DNA of 64,000 nucleotides, from positions 4,748,001 through 4,812,000 of the forward strand of contig CP119325.1 of NCBI GenBank assembly GCA_029202525.1. Direction: 5' to 3'. A model generated the notes under the pieces. The model ran no database searches. It saw nothing but the letters and a program-made list of their open reading frames with translations, and was not told the DNA's origin. Of the stretch, positions 44,360-52,601 are shown piece by piece. Made by a program: the position numbers and the translations under genes. Positions within the stretch are counted from its first letter, which is position 1. Each line of letters starts with the position of its first letter. This stretch comes from Candidatus Pseudomonas phytovorans. GTDB taxonomy: Bacteria; Pseudomonadota; Gammaproteobacteria; Pseudomonadales; Pseudomonadaceae.

Positions 44360-45718
44360 TTAGCGAACAGCCTCGTAGGTCAGGTCCAGGCACTTGCGGG
44401 CCTTTTCCACCAGCTCGTCAATTTCCTCAATGCTGATCACCAGCGGCGGGGCGATGATCATGGTATCGCCCACGGCGCGCATGATCAGGCCGTTGTCGAA
44501 GCAGTGCTGGCGACAGATCATGCCCACACCTTTGCCTTCGTAACGGGCGCGGGTGGCTTTGTCCTTCACCAGCTCGATCGCACCGAGCATGCCCAGGCCG
44601 CGCACTTCGCCCACCAGCGGGTGGTCGGCCAGCTCGCGCAGGCGCTGCTGCAGATACGGCGCGGTTTTATCGTGTACCTGCTGAATGATCTGCTCGTCAC
44701 GCAGAATCCGCAGATTCTCCAGGCCCACCGCAGCCGCCACCGGGTGGCCGGAATAGGTGAAGCCATGGTTGAAGTCGCCGCCTTCGCTGATGACCTTGGC
44801 CACTTCGTCACGCACGATCACCCCGCCCATAGGGATGTAACCAGAGGTCAGGCCCTTGGCGATGGTCATCAGGTCAGGCTTGAGGTCGTAGTAGTCGGTA
44901 CCGAACCACTCGCCGGTACGGCCGAAACCGCAGATCACTTCGTCGGCGACGAAGAGGATGTCGTGTCTGGCCAGGATTTCCTTGACCTTCGGCCAGTAGG
45001 TTTGCGGGGGAATGATCACGCCACCGGCACCCTGGATCGGTTCGGCGATGAAGGCGGCAACGTTGTCCACGCCGACTTCGAGGATCTTCTTCTCCAACTG
45101 CTCGGCTGCCCATACGCCAAAGTCGGCCTCGGTCATGTCGCCGCCTTCGCCGAACCAGTATGGCTGCGGGATGTGCACGATATCCGGGATCACCCCGCCC
45201 TGCTGGTGCATACCGCTCATGCCGCCCAAGGCTGCGCCCGCCACGGTTGAGCCGTGGTAACCGTTGATGCGGCCAATGATGACCTGCTTGCTCTTCTTGC
45301 CTTTCAGCGCCCAGTAATGGCGAACCATGCGCAGCACCGTGTCGTTGCCTTCGGAGCCGGAGCCGGTGAAGAACACGTGGTTCATGCCTTCGGGCGCCAC
45401 ATCGGCGATCGCCTTGGCCAGTTCCAGCGCAGGCGGGTGCGCGGTCTGGAAGAACAGGTTGTAGTACGGCAGCTGCTTCATCTGCTGGCTGGCGACCTCG
45501 GCCAGCTCATCGCGGCCATAGCCGACCGCCACGCACCACAGGCCGGCCATGCCATCGAGAATCTTGTTGCCCTCGCTGTCCCAAAGGTACACGCCCTTGG
45601 CCGAGGTGATGATGCGCGGGCCTTTCTCGGCCAGTTGTTTCACATCGCTGAACGGGGCCAGGTGATGGTCGCGGCTCATCGATTGCCAAGCGAGGGTCTG
45701 CGAATTCTGTTCACTCAT
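44360..45718 (-). CDS. spuC: Polyamine:pyruvate aminotransferase (SpuC-type)
   Basis: The 452-residue class III PLP aminotransferase has the family start SRDHHLAPFSDVKQL, DEVICGFGRTGEWFG with Asp259, and PLP Lys288 in TIAKGLTSGYIPMGG. SpuC-type enzymes deaminate putrescine, cadaverine or spermidine with pyruvate. It is the last gene of the XRE-puuA-puuD-spuC operon. The ATG at 45718 begins the typical MSEQNSQTL N-terminus. Confidence 0.9.
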   Translation of the reverse strand: MSEQNSQTLAWQSMSRDHHLAPFSDVKQLAEKGPRIITSAKGVYLWDSEGNKILDGMAGLWCVAVGYGRDELAEVASQQMKQLPYYNLFFQTAHPPALELAKAIADVAPEGMNHVFFTGSGSEGNDTVLRMVRHYWALKGKKSKQVIIGRINGYHGSTVAGAALGGMSGMHQQGGVIPDIVHIPQPYWFGEGGDMTEADFGVWAAEQLEKKILEVGVDNVAAFIAEPIQGAGGVIIPPQTYWPKVKEILARHDILFVADEVICGFGRTGEWFGTDYYDLKPDLMTIAKGLTSGYIPMGGVIVRDEVAKVISEGGDFNHGFTYSGHPVAAAVGLENLRILRDEQIIQQVHDKTAPYLQQRLRELADHPLVGEVRGLGMLGAIELVKDKATRARYEGKGVGMICRQHCFDNGLIMRAVGDTMIIAPPLVISIEEIDELVEKARKCLDLTYEAVR

Positions 45719-45787
45719 TGACTTCACTCCATCAAGTTGCGCAGCTGTGCTGCGCGGGTATTTTTTGTAGGTGGGCAAGGCGGCTGT

Positions 45788-46561
45788 TCAGGCAGACAGC
45801 AACAGCCGCTGGCGCAGTACCGAGCGATGCCTGCAGGCCTTGCCAAAGGACTGGAAGATGGTCAGGTAATGCGGGTTATCCATGACCTGGAACTCGGGGT
45901 GCCATTGCACGGCCAGGGCAAACCCCTTGCCGTTCTGGACCGAAATCGCTTCCACCAGGCCATCGGGTGCCAGCGCCTCCACCCGTAGCCCCGGGGCCAG
46001 TACATCGATGCCCTGGCCATGGATGGAATTGACGTCGAAGACCGCCGGCAAGCCCATGCGGTCGAGCAGGCCGCCGGGCTCTACATGCATGGTGTGGCGC
46101 GGCCCATATTGCTTGTCGATGGGCTCACCCTTGCCTTCGCGGTGGTCCATGAACACACCGGTCTCGTGGACCTTCTGGTGCAGGGTGCCGCCCAGTGCCA
46201 CGTTCATTTCCTGGAAGCCACGGCAAATGCCGAGCACCGGCACACCGGCGGCGATGGCTGCACGCATCAGCGGCAACGTGGTGGCATCGCGCAGCGGGTC
46301 GTGATGGGTGCCCTCTGCACTGGCCGGGCCGTTGTAGTGGAACGGCTCGATGTTGGACGGCGAACCGGTGAAGATCAGCCCATCCACCACATCGAGAATA
46401 TCGGCGCTGTCCATCAGCTCACCGAGGCTGGGAATAACGATGGGCAGCCCACACGCCGCCTTGGCTGCCGCGCGTGCGTACTTCTCGCTGATGGTCTGGG
46501 TGGCATGCAGCTCGATCATGCTGGTGCATGCGGTAATGCCGATAACGGGCACACGGGGCAT
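45788..46561 (-). CDS. puuD: Gamma-glutamyl-GABA hydrolase (PuuD-type)
   Basis: The 257-residue class I glutamine amidotransferase-like enzyme has the nucleophile Cys113 in LGICRGFQEMN and a catalytic His in VQWHPEFQ. It frees GABA or a related product from its gamma-glutamyl carrier. GGAGGAAGAT directly before the ATG at 46561 decides the start over an upstream ATG. It sits between spuC and puuA. Confidence 0.88.
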   Translation of the reverse strand: MPRVPVIGITACTSMIELHATQTISEKYARAAAKAACGLPIVIPSLGELMDSADILDVVDGLIFTGSPSNIEPFHYNGPASAEGTHHDPLRDATTLPLMRAAIAAGVPVLGICRGFQEMNVALGGTLHQKVHETGVFMDHREGKGEPIDKQYGPRHTMHVEPGGLLDRMGLPAVFDVNSIHGQGIDVLAPGLRVEALAPDGLVEAISVQNGKGFALAVQWHPEFQVMDNPHYLTIFQSFGKACRHRSVLRQRLLLSA

Positions 46562-46636
46562 ATCTTCCTCCGGCAAATCCATATTGCGCGTTGTATTGAA
46601 AGGGAGGGTGCAGCGTCGCTGTTGGAACTTCGGCAC

Positions 46637-47983
46637 CTACAGGAACCAGCGGTATTCGCGGGCATCGATGTGGCGCATGAAGTCCAGTTGCTCCTGGTGT
46701 TTGTTTTCGCAATAGACCATCACGAACTCACTGCCCAGGCCTTCGTTGACCACCGGGTGGTGACGCATGGCGGCCAGTGCACCGAGGGCATCCTTGGGGA
46801 AGTCGATACCGCTCTGGCGGTTTTCGTTCAGCGGTGCGATGGGCTCGACGCCGCGGTCCAGGCCATGCTCCATGCCGGTCAGGATCGCCGCCAACACCAG
46901 GTACGGGTTGGCATCGGCGCCCGCAAGGCGGTGTTCGATGCGCAGGTTGCGCGGGTCGGACTCGGGGATGCGAATGCACGCATCACGGTCTTCAAAGCCC
47001 CAGCTGGCCATGCTCGCCGCGTTCACCATGGCGCCGTAGCGGCGATAGGCATTGTGGTTGGGGGCGAAAATCGGCATGCAGTGGGGCAGCAGCTCCAGGC
47101 ACCCTGCTACCGCGTGGCGCAGCTTGCGCTGTTCAGCGCCCGCCAGGATGTTGTTGCCGGCAGTGTCATACAGGCTGACGTGCACATGCATGCCGCTGCC
47201 CGGCGCGTCCAGGTACGGCTTGCTCATGAAGCTGGCACGGTAGCCGTGTTTCATCGCGATACCACGGGTGCTGCGGCAGAACAGCGCCGACCAGTCCGCC
47301 GCGCTCAGAGCATCGTCGCTGTGGGAGAAGTTGATTTCGAACTGGCCGGGGCCCAGCTCTGCGGTGATGACGTTCGCCGGCACGCCCTGCTCGTTGGCAC
47401 CATCGACCATCTCGTGAAGCACCGACGCGAAGCGGGACAGCCGCTCGATGTGCATGTTCGGCTGGTCGTCTTCGTCCCCGGTCGCTGTGTCGCGCGGGTA
47501 CTGCGGCAGACCGTTGTCGAGCTTGCGGTCGAACAGATAGAACTCCAGTTCAAAGGCCACCACCGGGCGGATGCCACGTTTGGCCAGGCGCTGAAGCACG
47601 CGGGCCAGCACTTCACGGGGCTCGAACTCGACAGGCTTGGCGGTGCCGTCGGAAGTGATGAGCATCTGCGCAATCACTTCCTTTTCCCAGCGCACCGGCT
47701 TCAAGGTACCCGGCACCAGCCGCCGGGCAGCATCCGGGTCGCCGTCGGCAAAGCAGTAGTCACCGATCGGGTACAGGCCACCCTGGGTGCCCAACAGTAT
47801 GCAGTTCTGCGGCAGTTTCAGCGGTGCGCCGGCTGCAACTTTTTCCAGCATGTCCATCGGGTAACGCTTGCCGTAGAAGTGCCCGGGGATATCCAGCGCA
47901 ATCAGGTCGACATAACGTATTGCCGGGTGCTCTGCGCGAAACGCGCGCACTTCAGCCAGCAGGTCCGCAAAGATGACACTCAT
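46637..47983 (-). CDS. puuA: Gamma-glutamylpolyamine synthetase (PuuA-type glutamine synthetase)
   Basis: The 448-residue protein is of the glutamine-synthetase-like PuuA group: PVVAFELEFYLFDRKLDNGLPQ, AELGPGQFEINF, KPYLDAPGSGMHVHVSLYD and NAYRRYGAMV. It joins glutamate to putrescine or another amine with ATP, the entry step of the gamma-glutamylation route. It starts 27 bases after the XRE-cupin stop. Confidence 0.9.
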   Translation of the reverse strand: MSVIFADLLAEVRAFRAEHPAIRYVDLIALDIPGHFYGKRYPMDMLEKVAAGAPLKLPQNCILLGTQGGLYPIGDYCFADGDPDAARRLVPGTLKPVRWEKEVIAQMLITSDGTAKPVEFEPREVLARVLQRLAKRGIRPVVAFELEFYLFDRKLDNGLPQYPRDTATGDEDDQPNMHIERLSRFASVLHEMVDGANEQGVPANVITAELGPGQFEINFSHSDDALSAADWSALFCRSTRGIAMKHGYRASFMSKPYLDAPGSGMHVHVSLYDTAGNNILAGAEQRKLRHAVAGCLELLPHCMPIFAPNHNAYRRYGAMVNAASMASWGFEDRDACIRIPESDPRNLRIEHRLAGADANPYLVLAAILTGMEHGLDRGVEPIAPLNENRQSGIDFPKDALGALAAMRHHPVVNEGLGSEFVMVYCENKHQEQLDFMRHIDAREYRWFL

Positions 47984-48010
47984 CTTCTTATCCTTGTGAG
48001 GTGAACGAAT

Positions 48011-48565
48011 TCAATTGAAGACCCAGAGCACGCGGGTGGGCTTTTCCGTCAGGTTGGCGTAACGGAACTGCGCGTGGGGCTGCACCTGGAAGCAGTCGTT
48101 GGCCTGCAGGGTCACGGCCTCGCCGTGGTCCATCCATACCGTGAGTTCGCCTTCAAGCACGAAACACCCCTGCTCGGAACGGTCACTCAAGTTTGCCTCG
48201 CCACTGCTGGCGCCTGGCTCAAGATGGCTGTCGAGCATGGAGAAGGCGCCGGCGATGGTGGGCGAAGCCAGCACATCGGTAATGCCCGACTCCAGGTACA
48301 GCGTGCGCCGCTCGTGGGGGCGCGTGACCCAACCAATGCCGCGGGGTTTGCTCAGGTTGTAGAAGTACGCGGTCGACACACCCAGCGTTTCACTGATGGC
48401 GGTGAGGTCCGCCACGGTAGGGCGCGACACACCGCGTTCAACCTGCGAGAGGAAGCCGACCGAGCGGTTGATGCGCTCGGCCAGTTCGCCCAGGGTCAGG
48501 TTCTTGAATTTGCGCAGGTCGTGAATAAGGATCGCGAGGGCTTCTACCTCTTCGTGCATCTTCAT
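48011..48565 (-). CDS. XRE-family regulator with cupin domain (paralog 2, PuuR-like)
   Basis: The 184-residue regulator has the helix-turn-helix LTLGELAERINRSVGFLSQVERGVSRP and a cupin ending in NLTEKPTRVLWVF. The start at 48565 is set by alignment with paralog 1, which begins MKVHEEIEGL against MKMHEEVEAL here; longer starts would run into the operator. As first gene of the gamma-glutamyl-polyamine operon it is expected to control it, like PuuR in E. coli. Confidence 0.88.
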   Translation of the reverse strand: MKMHEEVEALAILIHDLRKFKNLTLGELAERINRSVGFLSQVERGVSRPTVADLTAISETLGVSTAYFYNLSKPRGIGWVTRPHERRTLYLESGITDVLASPTIAGAFSMLDSHLEPGASSGEANLSDRSEQGCFVLEGELTVWMDHGEAVTLQANDCFQVQPHAQFRYANLTEKPTRVLWVFN

Positions 48566-48578
48566 CGATTGGGCTGCC

Positions 48579-48628
48579 GTGAAATTTTTAGTGTTATTTT
48601 TCATGAAAAAATACATGAAAAATTTCAC
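48579..48628. promoter_or_regulatory. Operator-like element of XRE-cupin paralog 2
   Basis: GTGAAATTTTT and AAAAATTTCAC are perfect 11-base arms (48579-48589 and 48618-48628), and a 14-base palindrome TTTTTCATGAAAAA sits inside at 48597-48610. The minus strand contains GTGAAAT-N3-TCATGTA, shared with the element at 39730-39766. Confidence 0.75.
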
Positions 48629-48764
48629 GAGTCAAGCCAGAAGATGGAAATGCGCGCAGTCGCGCAGTACCGCGATCTGGATCGGCAACGTTGGCCCGGG
48701 TTTCTTTACGGGTGCGCAGGGAGTAGCCTCGGCGGTGAATTCCAGCCCGGCCATCGCCATCGTC

Positions 48765-49658
48765 ATGCCAAACGGTTTCCCTGAACTGCCCCCACTTAAC
48801 GCCCTACGCGTGTTTGAAGTGGTTGCCCGCCACCTGAACTTCCGCCTGGCGGCCGAGGAGCTGGGCGTGACCCAGGCAGCAGTTGCTCAACAGATACGTG
48901 GGCTGGAAGCGAACCTGAACCTTCGTTTGTTCGAGCGCCTCCCGCGGGGCCTGGCGCTGACCGATGCAGGCGTGGGCTACAGCGGCAGCATTCGCAGCGC
49001 TTTGGCGATGATCGATGAGGCAACGCGCCTACTGCGGCCACAAGCGGCTCACCTGACGGTCAGCGTTACCCCGACCTTTGCTTCTAAATGGCTTATCCCC
49101 CGGCTGGGCAGCTTTGCGCAAAGCCATCCGGAAATCGACCTGCGGGTGCTGGCCACAGACCGGCTGTCGCACTTCAGCACCGATGGCGTGGATATCGCAG
49201 TCCGCTATGGCAAACCCGAGATCGGAGCAGGCCTGAACAGCGAACTGTTGATGGAGCAGCGCATCGTCGCCGTCGCCAGCCCAAAGCTGTTCGAGGGCAC
49301 CCATGTCCCCGCCAGCTTTGCGCAGCTTCAGGATTTCATCATGCTGCACGACGCTCATAATTTCTGGCCGCAGTTCCTTGCGCAGCTGTTTCCGCAACAC
49401 GCGCAGCCGACTGCCAAAAACCTGCGGTTCAATCAGACCTCGCTGGCCATCGATGCGGCAATCAGCGGTCAGGGTATTGCGTTGGCCAGCCTGGCATTTG
49501 TCGGCGAAGACATCGTCGCGGGCAGGCTGACTCAGGTCTTCGTTCAGCAGCTCAAGCTCGATAAGTCGTTCTACCTGGTTTGGCCACGAAAGCTGCAACA
49601 GCCCGAGTCGCTAGGCGTCGTGCAGCGCTGGCTGAAGCAACAGGCTAACAATAGTTAA
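48765..49658 (+). CDS. LysR-family regulator, GcvA-like
   Basis: The 297-residue protein opens with LPPLNALRVFEVVARHLNFRLAAEELGVTQAAVAQQIRGLEANL, the GcvA-type helix-turn-helix, and has the GcvA effector pattern SVTPTFASKWLIPRLGSFAQSHPEIDLRV. The ATG at 48765 begins this sequence; longer starts overlap the operator region. It is divergent from the polyamine operon and 99 bases before the SDR gene on its own strand. Confidence 0.85.
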   Translation: MPNGFPELPPLNALRVFEVVARHLNFRLAAEELGVTQAAVAQQIRGLEANLNLRLFERLPRGLALTDAGVGYSGSIRSALAMIDEATRLLRPQAAHLTVSVTPTFASKWLIPRLGSFAQSHPEIDLRVLATDRLSHFSTDGVDIAVRYGKPEIGAGLNSELLMEQRIVAVASPKLFEGTHVPASFAQLQDFIMLHDAHNFWPQFLAQLFPQHAQPTAKNLRFNQTSLAIDAAISGQGIALASLAFVGEDIVAGRLTQVFVQQLKLDKSFYLVWPRKLQQPESLGVVQRWLKQQANNS

Positions 49659-49757
49659 TCTACTGTCACGGTAAAGTTTGGCTGTCTCCCCCGCTGCTGG
49701 AGCCGCTGCTAAGGTATGTGTACCTAAGCAATCCACCGTTCACGTTCTGGAGGCAGC

Positions 49758-50462
49758 ATGTCAGTAGAAAAAGTTGCGATTATCACGGCCGGCGGCAGCG
49801 GCATGGGCGCGGCAGCAGCACGGCGCCTGGCCGCTGACGGTTTCAAGGTTGGCATCCTCTCCTCTTCGGGCAAGGGCGAGGCCCTGGCGGCCGAGCTTGG
49901 CGGCATTGGTGTCACCGGCAGCAACGAGTCGGTTGAAGACCTGCAGCGTCTGGTCGACGCCGTGGTGCAGAAGTGGGGCCGCATCGACGTGCTGGTCAAT
50001 AGCGCCGGCCATGGTCCGCGTGCGCCAATCCTGGAGATCAGCGACGAAGACTGGCACAAGGGCATGGACACCTACCTGCTCAATGTCATTCGCCCGACTC
50101 GCCTGGTGACCCCCTACATGCAACGCCAGAAAGGTGGCGTGATCATCAACATTTCCACCGCCTGGGCGTTCGAGCCGAGCGAGCTGTTCCCGACATCGGC
50201 GGTGTTCCGCTCGGGCCTGGCCGCATTCACCAAGATCTTCGCCGACAACTTCGCCGGGGATAACGTGCGGATCAACAACGTGCTCCCGGGCTGGATCGAC
50301 AGCCTGCCGGCCACCGAACAACGCCGCGACAGCGTACCGCTCAAACGTTACGGCACCAGCGAGGAAGTTGCCGCCACCATCGCGTTTCTCGCCAGCGAAG
50401 GCGCTGCCTACATCACCGGGCAGAACATCAAGGTCGATGGCGGCGTGACACGCAGCGTCTGA
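49758..50462 (+). CDS. Short-chain dehydrogenase/reductase lacking the YxxxK catalytic pair
   Basis: The 234-residue protein has the SDR cofactor loop TAGGSGMG (residues 10-17), NSAGHG near 81-86, and the terminal AYITGQNIKVDGG. Where the catalytic Tyr-x3-Lys should follow the Ser/Thr at 133-134, the sequence is TSAVF, with Thr146 and Phe150. It fits the BKR-like divergent SDR group, which is noted for an imperfect active site. Its function is unknown; a non-standard reductase, binding protein or isomerase is possible. GGAGG precedes the ATG. Confidence 0.82.
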   Translation: MSVEKVAIITAGGSGMGAAAARRLAADGFKVGILSSSGKGEALAAELGGIGVTGSNESVEDLQRLVDAVVQKWGRIDVLVNSAGHGPRAPILEISDEDWHKGMDTYLLNVIRPTRLVTPYMQRQKGGVIINISTAWAFEPSELFPTSAVFRSGLAAFTKIFADNFAGDNVRINNVLPGWIDSLPATEQRRDSVPLKRYGTSEEVAATIAFLASEGAAYITGQNIKVDGGVTRSV

Positions 50463-50472
50463 TTGATGCCAG

Positions 50473-51189
50473 TTACTTGCTGGCGACCGATTGATTGACC
50501 AGCGGGCAACTCTGGGCGTTAAGGAACCGCGATTTCTTCAGCCAGTCTTGCTGCGGGTAATAGGCAAACACGTAGCTGCCGCGTTGTAGCGTCTCGATCA
50601 GCTTGCCGGCAATTGCCGGCCGAACGGCAGGGCAGCCCTGGCTGCGCCCCAAGCGACCGAGACCGGGCACGACCTTGGGGTCGGCATATGCCGCGGCATG
50701 CATCACGATCGCCCGCGACATGCTGTTGTCGTTGAACCCCGGCTCCAGCCCCTGCAGGCGCAGCGAGCGCCCGTGCTTGCCGCTGTAAGTCTGACCGGTT
50801 TCATACAAGCCAATGGAAGATTGATAGCTGTTCGGGGCGTTGGAGAACGCGGTCGGCACATCGGCGCCGCTGTTCTTGCCATGGGCGACCCACTCTTCGA
50901 ACAACAGTTTCCTGGAACGTAGGTCGAACACCCACAAACGTTTGTCACGCGAGGCCTTGGAATAATCGATCACCGTCAGCAACTTGTCCGGGTCACTGTG
51001 ACTGGCGCACGCGTAGGCAGTGAGCGCCAGGGCGAGGGTCGAAAGGCTGGCGCTCGGCGCCAACTGCTGCAGCTCGGCGGCGCTAGGCAGCGGTTGCGCG
51101 CAGGCGATTTGCCAGGTGCTAAGGAACAGCAGGCCAATACTGGCCACGGAGAGCCGGAAAGCGCCCCGCAATGGTTTGAACATCGACAT
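50473..51189 (-). CDS. Murein L,D-transpeptidase catalytic domain protein
   Basis: The 238-residue protein has a signal peptide (LSVASIGLLFLSTWQIACAQ) and a YkuD_2-type catalytic domain with KLLFEEWVAHGKNSG, IVMHAAAYADP and the nucleophile motif GRSQGCPAVRP. It should form or exchange 3-3 or lipoprotein links in peptidoglycan, or otherwise modify it. It follows the other L,D-transpeptidase gene on the same strand by 83 bases. Confidence 0.85.
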   Translation of the reverse strand: MSMFKPLRGAFRLSVASIGLLFLSTWQIACAQPLPSAAELQQLAPSASLSTLALALTAYACASHSDPDKLLTVIDYSKASRDKRLWVFDLRSRKLLFEEWVAHGKNSGADVPTAFSNAPNSYQSSIGLYETGQTYSGKHGRSLRLQGLEPGFNDNSMSRAIVMHAAAYADPKVVPGLGRLGRSQGCPAVRPAIAGKLIETLQRGSYVFAYYPQQDWLKKSRFLNAQSCPLVNQSVASK

Positions 51190-51272
51190 GGAATACCCGG
51201 TTGAACCTGATTTTTCTTGCCTTGATTGCAGGCAAAAGCGGCTACTTTGCTTGATTACCCCAGCAATTCCGA

Positions 51273-52322
51273 TCACTTCTTGACCAATGGTTTGGATTCT
51301 TCAGCGCCTTCGGTGCTGATTACCGTGAATTTTCCATCGCTGCGGGTATCCCGGGTCGATGCCCAGTCGGTGATCACCAGCATCGTGCCAACGTCCATCG
51401 CCGCGCGTAGATGACGGCGGAACTCCGGGTTGATACTCAATTGCCCCAGTTGCTCATACGGCGTATTTCCGTACTCCGGGTTGCTCAGGCCCACCACTGA
51501 CCAGCGCAGGGGTAGCCCGCCATCAAGTGCCAGCGCGGAGGGCTTTTGCAGCAGGGAGTACACCGCCATGCCGCTGCGATGCTGTCGCTCTTCAAGCGAA
51601 AGTGCCGGTGCCGAACCGATCAGCTGCCCACCGCGATACACATAGGCACGCAAGTCGGCACGACTGACCAGGATCGACAGTGGCCCCGCCGTCGGGTCCG
51701 GGTCGCTCCAGAATTGCTGGTTGCTCAGCACCAGCGGGCCCTGGGCCTTGCCATCGCTGACCGTGGGCGCCAGCACACCGGGGTGGTACACCTCCACCGG
51801 GGCACTGTTGGTGTCGGAAACGATAACCGTGGTCGAACTGAAGCCGGTGACTTCATACAGCTTTTTGGCAAACTCCATCGGCAGGCGCACGCATCCATGC
51901 GAGGCGGGGTACCCCGGTAGGTGGCCGGCGTGCAGGGCAATGCCGTCCCATGTCAGGCGCTCCATGTAGGGCATCGGTGCGCTGTTGTAGAGGCTGGACT
52001 TATGCTCGACCTTTTTCTGCAGAATGCTGAATACCCCGGTGGGGGTTTCCCGGCCTGCCTTGCCGCTGCTCACGGTGCTGACGCCGATGGCGATGCCATT
52101 GCGATAAACGTACGCGCGTTGCTCGGTGAGGCTGACCACTACGGTCACCGGCCCCACCGGCGAGACCTGCGGGTACCAGAGAAACTGGCCAGGTTTGAGG
52201 CTTTCAAGCTGGCTCCTGAGTGCGGCCGGGGTGGGCACCTGGAGTGGCGCCGCTTCGACCAAGGTAACAGCGAGTAAAAGGCCCAAGCCAAACGGTACAT
52301 GCAACATCCCATTGCCCCCCAT
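51273..52322 (-). CDS. L,D-transpeptidase family protein (YkuD domain)
   Basis: The 349-residue protein has a short signal peptide (LGLLLAVTLVEAAP) and a YkuD domain with VVVSLTEQRAYVYRNGIAIGVSTVSSGK and the catalytic HAGHLPGYPASHGCVRLP, in which the Cys is the nucleophile. A second, C-terminal half repeats a YkuD-like opening (ILVSRADLRAYVYRGGQLIGSAP) without a catalytic motif, so the protein seems to carry one active and one degenerate domain. The start at 52322 has AGGG upstream. Confidence 0.83.
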   Translation of the reverse strand: MGGNGMLHVPFGLGLLLAVTLVEAAPLQVPTPAALRSQLESLKPGQFLWYPQVSPVGPVTVVVSLTEQRAYVYRNGIAIGVSTVSSGKAGRETPTGVFSILQKKVEHKSSLYNSAPMPYMERLTWDGIALHAGHLPGYPASHGCVRLPMEFAKKLYEVTGFSSTTVIVSDTNSAPVEVYHPGVLAPTVSDGKAQGPLVLSNQQFWSDPDPTAGPLSILVSRADLRAYVYRGGQLIGSAPALSLEERQHRSGMAVYSLLQKPSALALDGGLPLRWSVVGLSNPEYGNTPYEQLGQLSINPEFRRHLRAAMDVGTMLVITDWASTRDTRSDGKFTVISTEGAEESKPLVKK

Positions 52323-52548
52323 AGAACCCTGCCGCCAGCTTAGTCGGAACATCCCCCGCAAAGCCACCCGCTCAACGCGCCCGCCCAAGCTATCAGGCTT
52401 GCTCGCGCCCACACACTGCGCAGGTGGTAACAACTTTGCACAGTTAGTGTGCACAATATTCCCACCCAAGACCGCAACACAGTACGCAAAAAGTCGGATG
52501 AAGGCCTGAAAGCCACGGACACCCCCAAACGCATGGATTGGTACGAAT

Positions 52549-52564
52549 CTTGTGTGTATACAAG
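52549..52564. promoter_or_regulatory. Dyad operator upstream of the NCS1 transporter
   Basis: CTTGTGTGTATACAAG is a near-perfect palindrome (6 of 8 pairs) 38 bases before the transporter ATG. TTGT/ACAA dyads of this size are typical of GntR-family operators; the regulator is not in the window. Confidence 0.5.
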
Positions 52565-52601
52565 ACCAACAATAAAAGTACACAACCATCACGGAGTTCC
52601 G

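Noticed and set aside
46019..48004. A 660-codon open frame on the plus strand
   Set aside because: It is opposite puuD and puuA, which have full catalytic motifs, so it is not a gene.
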